Positions 16,378 to 22,470 of a stretch of DNA of 40,391 nucleotides are shown in pieces. A program made the position numbers and the translations under genes. Origin of the DNA: QHWK01 sp035315685 (GTDB taxonomy: Bacteria > Acidobacteriota > Vicinamibacteria > Vicinamibacterales > CAVVIG01); the NCBI GenBank assembly GCA_035315685.1, contig DATFXR010000083.1, positions 1-40,391 of the forward strand, read 5' to 3'. The first letter of the stretch is position 1. Every line of letters begins with the position of its first letter. The notes beneath the pieces are model-generated. The model worked only from the letters and a program-made list of their open reading frames with translations, did no database searches and was not told the origin of the DNA.

Positions 16378-18339
16378 TCAGCGCGGCGTCAGTTGGACGA
16401 GGAAGACGTCCTGGCGGAAGGTGCCTTCACGGGCGTCCTTTCCCAGCGTTTTTTCCCAGTTCGAGGTGAAGATGACGAAGCGGCCATCAGGCGACACGTT
16501 CGCAATCGGCTGGTACCAGAAATAGGTGATCGTCGGATCGGTGTCGCTCCTCACATCGGAGCGATGATGGGCGAACCGGTACGTCAGGCCGCCGCCGGCG
16601 GTATCGAGGGCAATCACTTCGTCGTCCCACGCGCGCCACGGCGCGGTGTTGTCACCGAAGCGGAACGTCGACGAAATCACCGGGACGAGCGCGTCCGGAC
16701 GGGCGTTGTTCCACGTCGTGTGATCGCTGATGTAGATCTCCTTCGGCACCAGCAGGGGATTGACGAGATCGGTCGTCCGGAACGGATCGGTGAGAGATCG
16801 GATCTGCCACTGCGTGCCGTCCCAGGTGGTGGCGGTGCAGCAGTCCTGGTTGATCCAGGCGCTGAACCCGAGGATGCCGTGGCCGCCCGACCGCATGGCC
16901 TCTGTGATCGGCGTGATGATGTCCGTCGTGGTGTCCCACAGATACATCTGCTCGGCGTTGCGCGGCGGCCAGAGATCCTCGACGCGAGGCGAAAGCAGCA
17001 CGTAGCGACCGCCTTTGTCGATCGACGCCGAGTGCAAGCGGAAGTTGAGCGTGACGTTCGTCCGCACGCCGTTGATGGTCGACGTGAGCGCGTTCAGCAG
17101 CTTCCGCGCGACAAAGTTGTCCATCGGGGACCACATCAGGAGGTAGTGGTCGTCCTGCTCTCCGCCGCCGAACATCGTCAGCAGCTTCTCGGGGGCCGCG
17201 CCGCCGGTCTCCACGAGGCCAAGAAAACCGGAGAGACCGCTGACGATCGTGTCCAGATCGAGGACTGTCGTGTACGTACCCGACTGGAAGTCGTACTGCC
17301 CCACGGTGCGGTTGTTCACACCGCTGATGGCGCCGTAGATCACGTTCGGGTTGACGAGGCTGAAATGTGGCTCCTGGTAGAACTCCAGCGTCGCGCCGCC
17401 ATCGCCGGTGGCCGTCGGCTGAAACCGCGCGGCCGTTAGCGTCTGGCCGTCGAACGAGAACGGGATAGCGGTGCCGTCGTTGCTGACCACGTAGAACGCC
17501 GTTGAGGTCGCGTTCCATGCGGTCAGCATGGGGTTCGAAGGAACGCGGTACGACCGGCCGGGGAACCCGGGCCGCGTGAACGGGTCGGTGACGCGCAGGA
17601 TCTTCGACCCGAACGTCGGATCGGTGAACGTCGAGCCCGCTGGACCGATCTGTGGCAGCGCCGGCTTCGCGTACGGGGTGCGGTCGGTCACCGCGTTGTA
17701 CGCCGTCGGCGACCCACCCGGTGGTGGCGGAGGTGGCGGTGGGGGTGGCGGCGGTGGGGGTGGCGGCGGTGCCGACGCGACCACGCTCAGGAAGTTCACG
17801 TTGGCAATGCCGTCGGTTCCCGACTCGACGAAAACGAGCCGCATCTGATGCACTCCCGTTTGCAGGACGATACCGTCCTTGCGAATCGTGGTCCATACCT
17901 GCCAGCCGGCGGTGTTCGGCACGGTGAGCGGACCGGTGACGTCCGCACCGTCGAAGTCGACACGCAGTTTGCCGCCGGTGCTGCGGCTGGCCACGCGCAA
18001 CTCAATCGCGTAGGTGCCACTCGCCGTTACATTGGCCGTGTACTGTAGCCACTCCCCTGGGCGCGTCCAGCCGATGTCATAACCGCCGCCAACGTCGGTA
18101 CAGACCTCGATATCGACGTCGGTCTGTCGATACGCCTTCCCGCGGTTACCAGGCGACGTATCGAAGTAGGCGACCGATGGACCACCGTCATCGAAGTTCT
18201 CCGCCTCGATCGTTCCTGGCAGCGCTATGGGGCTGCCGCCAAAGGGTGTTGCGCCGGTTGCCGCCACCACGTGCAAAGAACCTAGCGCCGCACAGACACA
18301 CGTCGCGCACGCCGCCACCAAGGCAATACGGCAAGTCAT
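16378..18339 (-). CDS. Secreted CBM6 protein with shared C-terminal module, paralog C
   Basis: 653 residues. Signal peptide about 1-28 (RIALVAACATCVCAALG). One CBM6 about 35-190 (LPGTIEAENFDDGGPSVAYF, GEWLQYTANV, NGIANVNFLSV). A proline run of about 18 residues near 195-212. Then the ~440-residue C-terminal module (KPALPQIGPAGSTFTDPTFG, INQDCCTATTWDG, SPDGRFVIFTSNWEKTLG). It lacks the Fn3 and ConA-like parts of A and B, so CBM6 plus linker plus C-module is the minimal architecture. ATG 18339 has AAGGAG five bases upstream. The C-module is clearly diverged from A and B, which resemble each other more. Function unknown; no catalytic motif recognised. Confidence 0.9.
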   Translation of the reverse strand: MTCRIALVAACATCVCAALGSLHVVAATGATPFGGSPIALPGTIEAENFDDGGPSVAYFDTSPGNRGKAYRQTDVDIEVCTDVGGGYDIGWTRPGEWLQYTANVTASGTYAIELRVASRSTGGKLRVDFDGADVTGPLTVPNTAGWQVWTTIRKDGIVLQTGVHQMRLVFVESGTDGIANVNFLSVVASAPPPPPPPPPPPPPPPPPGGSPTAYNAVTDRTPYAKPALPQIGPAGSTFTDPTFGSKILRVTDPFTRPGFPGRSYRVPSNPMLTAWNATSTAFYVVSNDGTAIPFSFDGQTLTAARFQPTATGDGGATLEFYQEPHFSLVNPNVIYGAISGVNNRTVGQYDFQSGTYTTVLDLDTIVSGLSGFLGLVETGGAAPEKLLTMFGGGEQDDHYLLMWSPMDNFVARKLLNALTSTINGVRTNVTLNFRLHSASIDKGGRYVLLSPRVEDLWPPRNAEQMYLWDTTTDIITPITEAMRSGGHGILGFSAWINQDCCTATTWDGTQWQIRSLTDPFRTTDLVNPLLVPKEIYISDHTTWNNARPDALVPVISSTFRFGDNTAPWRAWDDEVIALDTAGGGLTYRFAHHRSDVRSDTDPTITYFWYQPIANVSPDGRFVIFTSNWEKTLGKDAREGTFRQDVFLVQLTPR

Positions 18340-18365
18340 CGCGTCTCCTTATTTTGAAAATGTGA

Positions 18366-18382
18366 GGTTCGAGCCGTGAACC
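18366..18382 (-). promoter_or_regulatory. 5' leader hairpin GGTTCG-N5-TGAACC, paralog C
   Basis: A 6-bp stem with one G-T/wobble-type position and a 5-nt loop, 27 bases before the ATG. The upstream edge is exactly 14 bp from the -12 element, as in paralogs A and B. Confidence 0.55.
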
Positions 18383-18395
18383 GGAGCGATCCAGG

Positions 18396-18410
18396 ACAAT
18401 GACAATGCCA
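18396..18410 (-). promoter_or_regulatory. Sigma-54 (-24/-12) promoter, paralog C
   Basis: Minus strand reads TGGCAT-N5-TTGT, one mismatch (last base of the -12 box) to the RpoN consensus, 57 bases before the start codon. Confidence 0.6.
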
Positions 18411-18432
18411 CGCGACACTGGATGACATGCGT

Positions 18433-18452
18433 GGTTTCTTCAGAGCGAAATC
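18433..18452. promoter_or_regulatory. GGTTTC-N8-GAAATC dyad
   Basis: One mismatch between arms; centred 46.5 bp upstream of the -12 element. It overlaps a perfect AGAGCGA-AA-TCGCTCT inverted repeat (18442-18457). Confidence 0.4.
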
Positions 18453-18479
18453 GCTCTTCTTTGCGTCCACGTGCTTGAC

Positions 18480-18493
18480 TGATTACGCAGACA
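18480..18493 (-). promoter_or_regulatory. Upstream site TGATTACGCAGACA (proximal)
   Basis: 84 bp upstream of the -12 element. It keeps the TGATTAC core but not the TTTCG tail. Confidence 0.35.
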
Positions 18494-18554
18494 TATCGTG
18501 GATACTCCGCAATATCGGAATCAGTCTTCGACTGAAGCCATTTGCGAGCGTGCG

Positions 18555-18568
18555 CGATTACAGCGTTT
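18555..18568 (-). promoter_or_regulatory. Upstream site CGATTACAGCGTTT (distal)
   Basis: 75 bp beyond the proximal site; CGATTAC core identical to the distal site of paralog B. Confidence 0.35.
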
Positions 18569-18710
18569 CCCGGTTTTCCTATCTGACGTAGTGTCCGGCC
18601 ATTAGCCGGACTTCTCGCGGTCCGCCTGAAGGTTGACACTACGCACAAATGAAGTGTGCTGTAGTCGATTGTGAGACACGACCGCTAGCAACGCTTCAAG
18701 GGCGCGAAGA

Positions 18711-18868
18711 CGTGAAAGTGTGAAAGCGGGAAGGCGGGAAGTTGTGAAGCATGTGACATGTGGACCATATGAAAGGACGAGGAAAGGAAAGAATGAAGGA
18801 ATGAAGGCGTGAAGGCCTGAAGGGTGAAGAAGTGAAGGAGTGAAGGAGTGAAGGAGTGGGGAAGTGTG
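18711..18868. repeat. Degenerate GTGAAGGA octamer repeat tract
   Basis: The plus strand is nearly free of C. From 18792 to 18863 it reads as nine units in exact 8-bp register: AATGAAGG twice, CGTGAAGG, CCTGAAGG, GTGAAGAA, GTGAAGGA three times, then GTGGGGAA. Looser copies (GTGAAAG, GGAAGGCGGGAAG) extend left to 18711. Probably a slippage-prone spacer; possible structure or protein binding is not known. Confidence 0.7.
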
Positions 18869-18910
18869 ACCGGCAGCCGTTATGTCGTCACTGTGCTGAT
18901 TTGCGGCACT

Positions 18911-19891
18911 CTAATGTGTTATGGAGTGATGGCTGTCAAACGAAGAGTGGGACGACTGGGGCGCGGGCGCCGATTGACTGTCGACAGCTGCGGGTTTCGT
19001 CGCGGCACGTCGTCGCACGATGCCCCACGTCTCGGCCCGCACTACGAGGGCACACCATGGTACCCAGAAGACATTGACGATCAGGAAGCCTCCAAATGTC
19101 GGTCCCATGAGCAGGCGAATAGCAACCAGCATGGCAATGGCCGCCGGCACCAGCACCATCCGCGCACGGCGGCTAATCAGCGCTGCAGGAAACGAGACCT
19201 CCGTCGTGACGGCTGCCGCAGCGACGGCACTTGCGAGCCAGTGATGCGCGGCAATCCACAGCCCCGCGCTTGTGAGGGGATCGGCGTCCGACACGTGATA
19301 CAGCGCGCGTGTCAGCAGAATGCTCATATTACCGGACGTGATCCATGCCAGGCCGCCGTAGCGCAGTTTCGCCAGACCCGCGGCAAAGAACACCAGCGAC
19401 ACCGCAACCCAGATTGCGCGGATTGGCCACGCATACTCGCCGCTCCGCCTCGGCGCCGGGTGATCTCGCAACAGCACGTCGATCGAGCAGGCATCGGCCG
19501 CCTGCGAACACGCAAGGATGCACATCGCGATGACGAGCACCGCGTCGAAGTGATAGGTCTGCCCGAAGTTGTGTGGCAGGCCGAGGAGATAAACGCCGAG
19601 CAGGCTGGCGACGACCATGCTCGCCCGCGTGAAGAGGCCAACTGCGCTCAACAAGAGGGCGGCACGCCATACAACTTGCAGCACGGCGAGCACGTCGGGC
19701 GCCAGCGGTTTCAGGTGAAGGAGGGTGAACAGGGGCAGCGGCAGCCAGAAAGCGTCCGACACCCCACCCCACGCGCTGAAGTCCTCCGTCGCGTACGTGG
19801 CGAACACACCCGCGAAGAAGAACAGCCGCCCGACGCCGAGATCAACCGGCGACGACGGGGTGAACCAGAAACGAGACCAGAGGGAGATCAC
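18911..19891 (-). CDS. HTTM-type multi-pass membrane protein
   Basis: 326 residues with about six to eight hydrophobic segments (LPLFTLLHLKPLAPDVLAVL, MVVASLLGVYLLGL, AIWVAVSLVFFAAGLAKL, MVLVPAAIAMLVAIRLLMG). The pattern RFWFTPSSPVDLGVGRL, then GLPHNFGQTYHFDAVLVI, matches the HTTM domain, related to vitamin-K-dependent gamma-carboxylase membrane domains. Prokaryotic members are mostly of unknown function. The start is GTG 19891, 9 bases after the upstream glycosyltransferase stop. The C-terminal ~30 residues are Ser/His-rich and disordered-looking. The upstream GT2 carries a C-terminal module of the type usually seen next to HTTM genes, so the two products probably work together in the membrane. 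Confidence 0.8.
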   Translation of the reverse strand: MISLWSRFWFTPSSPVDLGVGRLFFFAGVFATYATEDFSAWGGVSDAFWLPLPLFTLLHLKPLAPDVLAVLQVVWRAALLLSAVGLFTRASMVVASLLGVYLLGLPHNFGQTYHFDAVLVIAMCILACSQAADACSIDVLLRDHPAPRRSGEYAWPIRAIWVAVSLVFFAAGLAKLRYGGLAWITSGNMSILLTRALYHVSDADPLTSAGLWIAAHHWLASAVAAAAVTTEVSFPAALISRRARMVLVPAAIAMLVAIRLLMGPTFGGFLIVNVFWVPWCALVVRAETWGIVRRRAATKPAAVDSQSAPAPQSSHSSFDSHHSITH

Positions 19892-19900
19892 GTGCGCTCG

Positions 19901-21421
19901 TCAAAAAACCGCACTGGCGGATGCGAGATAGACCGCGTCTATGAGCTGACGCGAGTCCGGCGTAGTCACATTGGCTGCGTCGGGCTGCAGTGTCCATCGC
20001 ATCTCGTACAAGCGGACGCCCTCGAGGGGTGCCCCGTCGTGCAGCCCGGCGCGCCGCCGCTCCTCATAGCGATCGAGGCAGTCGCGCAGCTGCCCGTGGA
20101 TGTTGTTGCGGCGGGCGGGGTCCGTATAGGTGCGGGACAACGCGCTCGTCAGACGGCATTGGTCGAACGGGAAGATTAGATCGTTGTCGAGGAGCGTAAT
20201 CTCCTGGCCAGTGCCAGCCGGCACGCCGACGATCCGGAGGCACCGCAGCGAGGCTTCCGGCTCGACGATCGAAAACATCGGGTACGGCGACAAGGGCCAG
20301 TGCTCGCGGCCGGTATAAATGTCGTAAAACGATCCGCCTATCAAGACGGCGAGAAGAACATGGACGAACAGCAATCTCGTGAGGGACAGGTTCACGCCCG
20401 CCGCCTCGCGCCGCAGATGCGCGATCGCGAAGCGCAAGGGATCGACAACGATCTGACGGCCCGTCGGCTGATACTGGGTGACCGTGCGCTGGATGTATGC
20501 AGCGAGGTACACGGCGTGATACCACCGGCGCAGCGCCGCCGACTGATCGCCGTGAATCCGCGTGATGAGAGCACTCCATAACGCGCGGAACAGTTCGGCG
20601 TAGACATGTGACGGCGCCCCGAACAGGTAGGTACCAGTCAGCGGTTCAGGGCGAAGACCACCGTCACGAGCGAGCAGCTCCTCGTTACGCATCTGAGCCG
20701 AGAACCGACCGTGCCGGGCGTGCCAACGCCGATGGTAGCGTCTGGTGAGTCGCTCCTGAGGGATCGTCGCGCCGACGACGAGCTCGGGCGCGTACAACGC
20801 GCGGCCACCCGCGCGCCACATCCGGACCAGCAGCTCGTGATCCTGGCATCGCGGGAACTCTGCCGAGAAGCCGTCGATGCGCTCGAACACCGCCTTGCGG
20901 AACGCGAGATTCGCGGTCAGGAGGCAGCGCGGATCTCGCACGCTGGTGTAGAACTTCTGGTCGCCGTAATCCAGAATCGCGAGCGGCGGCCAGTGCCGGC
21001 TATCGAGCCACTCCGGTACCTCGTTCGGCCATTCCGCTCGAATCGGTCCTCCGACGGCCCACGCATCAGGGTGCGCGTCCATGAGCGCCTTGATCGTCGC
21101 GACCCAGCGATTCCCGACGACGTTGTCGTCGTCGGTGAACGCGATGATCGGCGCACGCGCGGCATCGACGCCGGTGTTGCGCCCGTACGACACACCGAGC
21201 CGCGGCTCGCGGACGTAGCGCACGTTTCCGGCAATCGCGCTGAACGAGTCGACCGTACCTTGGGTCTCGTCGGTCGACGCGTTGTCGACGACGATGACTT
21301 CGTATTCGAGATTCGGGGGAACTATCTGACGGGTAAGACAATCGAGCGCGCGCGCCAGAACAGCGGATCGGTTGTGGGTGCTGACGACTACCGATACATC
21401 TGGCGGATGAGGTCGGGCCAC
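19901..21421 (-). CDS. GT2 glycosyltransferase fused to a membrane/C-terminal module
   Basis: About 506 residues. Residues 1-310: GT-A domain with VSVVVSTHNR, YEVIVVDNASTDE, FTDDDN (DxD) and CQDHELLVRMWRAG. Residues ~345-506: one hydrophobic segment (LLFVHVLLAVLIGGSFYDI) followed by REHWPLSPYPMFS and a soluble tail. The SPYPMFS-type module is, to my knowledge, usually a separate small protein encoded beside HTTM genes, and the HTTM gene does follow 9 bases later. I prefer GTG 21421, which has GGAG four bases upstream; TTG 21439 is also open. Donor, acceptor and the role of the extra module are unknown. Confidence 0.85.
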   Translation of the reverse strand: MARPHPPDVSVVVSTHNRSAVLARALDCLTRQIVPPNLEYEVIVVDNASTDETQGTVDSFSAIAGNVRYVREPRLGVSYGRNTGVDAARAPIIAFTDDDNVVGNRWVATIKALMDAHPDAWAVGGPIRAEWPNEVPEWLDSRHWPPLAILDYGDQKFYTSVRDPRCLLTANLAFRKAVFERIDGFSAEFPRCQDHELLVRMWRAGGRALYAPELVVGATIPQERLTRRYHRRWHARHGRFSAQMRNEELLARDGGLRPEPLTGTYLFGAPSHVYAELFRALWSALITRIHGDQSAALRRWYHAVYLAAYIQRTVTQYQPTGRQIVVDPLRFAIAHLRREAAGVNLSLTRLLFVHVLLAVLIGGSFYDIYTGREHWPLSPYPMFSIVEPEASLRCLRIVGVPAGTGQEITLLDNDLIFPFDQCRLTSALSRTYTDPARRNNIHGQLRDCLDRYEERRRAGLHDGAPLEGVRLYEMRWTLQPDAANVTTPDSRQLIDAVYLASASAVF

Positions 21422-21591
21422 GGCGCTCCGCTGGTGCAATGAACGGACCAGTCAAAGATCTGCACGTGCATGTCGCTCGCCACTAGAACGGTCCCGTCAA
21501 TGGCAGACGTCGGCCATAAAAACAGTAACCGATGCGCTCTTCAGATGAACTGCGTCCTCATCAGCACGTTTGGCTGAGCTGAGCAGGCGAC

Positions 21592-21610
21592 GCGGCCGGC
21601 ACCAGGCCGC
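21592..21610 (-). terminator. Hairpin directly after the YdcF-like gene
   Basis: GCGGCC-N7-GGCCGC, a 6-bp stem abutting the stop codon at 21611. No T-run. Probable terminator or 3'-end stabiliser. Confidence 0.45.
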
Positions 21611-22375
21611 CTATATCCAGCCACGGAGGCGATACCAGGCCAGCCCGATGTATTCGTGAATGACCTCCTGCGAAAACTCCACCGCCTGCTGGGTTGGTAC
21701 CCACCGCCTCGACGGGTGTTCCATCGAGATTGGATTGACCACAATGGCGGGGACCGCATGCAGCCCCACCCGTCGGAACGTCGCAAGCGCGCGACGCATG
21801 TGTATGTCCGAGGTGACGACGACGCACGACGTGATGCCGCGTTGACCAAGGATCTGTGCCGTGACGATCGCCTCGTCACGCGTCACCTTGGACTCCGATT
21901 CGAGAAGGATCATCGAGTCGGGAATGCCGAGTTGCAGAAGGGCCTGACGCATCACGTCAGACTCTGGCAGCATGGCGAGCCCTTCCGGCGGGCCGCCAGA
22001 GCTGACGATCCAGGTGCCCTCCAGCAGGCGGTAAACGCGAGCGGCCTCGAGGACGCGGGCGGCGCCGTCCAGCGTCAGAACGCCGAGCATCTGCGTGCGG
22101 CCGTGCACGGTGCGGGCGCCCGCGCCGAGCACCACGATCGCGCGCGGAGCCGGAGGAGCGTCACTCATCGAAAAGCTGTGGAACCCATGCCGGAGCGGTG
22201 CGCTGATGACGCGCGCGATGGCGTGGACGCTCAGTGACAGGTAGACGATCAGCAGACCCGTGAGCGCCCAGCGCGCTGCCCGCGATCGCGACGCAATCCA
22301 GAGCCATGCGATGCCGCAGGCCAGGCCGATCAGGAGACCGTCAATCGAGAGGAGCGCGCTGATGAGTTCGGACAT
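21611..22375 (-). CDS. YdcF/SanA/ElyC (DUF218) family membrane protein
   Basis: 254 residues. Two N-terminal membrane helices (LISALLSIDGLLIGLACGIA and ALTGLLIVYLSLSVHAIARV), then the DUF218 Rossmann-like domain. The signatures are AIVVLGAGAR, LTLDGAARVLEAARVY, VSSGGPPEG, ESESKVTRDEA and VVVTSDIHMRRALATFRRVG. Family members are implicated in envelope polysaccharide or lipid-carrier metabolism (ElyC in E. coli), but the reaction is not firmly known. Such genes are common in EPS loci. ATG 22375; no strong ribosome-binding site is visible. It lies 170 bp upstream of the GT2 fusion gene and could be cotranscribed with it. Confidence 0.85.
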   Translation of the reverse strand: MSELISALLSIDGLLIGLACGIAWLWIASRSRAARWALTGLLIVYLSLSVHAIARVISAPLRHGFHSFSMSDAPPAPRAIVVLGAGARTVHGRTQMLGVLTLDGAARVLEAARVYRLLEGTWIVSSGGPPEGLAMLPESDVMRQALLQLGIPDSMILLESESKVTRDEAIVTAQILGQRGITSCVVVTSDIHMRRALATFRRVGLHAVPAIVVNPISMEHPSRRWVPTQQAVEFSQEVIHEYIGLAWYRLRGWI

Positions 22376-22408
22376 CGAGGGCGTGGCCGCCGCGCAAGAC
22401 GCATCGTA

Positions 22409-22468
22409 CGGCAGGAAGGGCAGGAGGGGCAGGAGGGACAGCGCCCGCCCGTCCCGCCCGTCCTGCCG
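22409..22468 (-). terminator. GGCAGGAGGG repeats closed by an inverted repeat, after the beta-helix gene
   Basis: Three imperfect GGCAGGARGG decamers (22410-22437) are followed by pyrimidine-rich CCCGCCCGT repeats. CGGCAGGA at 22409-22416 pairs perfectly with TCCTGCCG at 22461-22468, just past the TAG at 22471. A long GC-rich hairpin could end transcription of the beta-helix gene. Confidence 0.45.
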
Positions 22469-22470
22469 CG

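Larger units (their letters stand above)
18340..18910. other. Long intergenic region: promoter of paralog C plus purine-rich repeats
   Basis: 571 bp without a gene. The left 230 bp carry the paralog C regulatory sites. The right part holds a C-poor octamer repeat tract (annotated separately) and then about 45 bp before the stop of the HTTM gene. No terminator hairpin for the HTTM gene is obvious. Confidence 0.6.
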
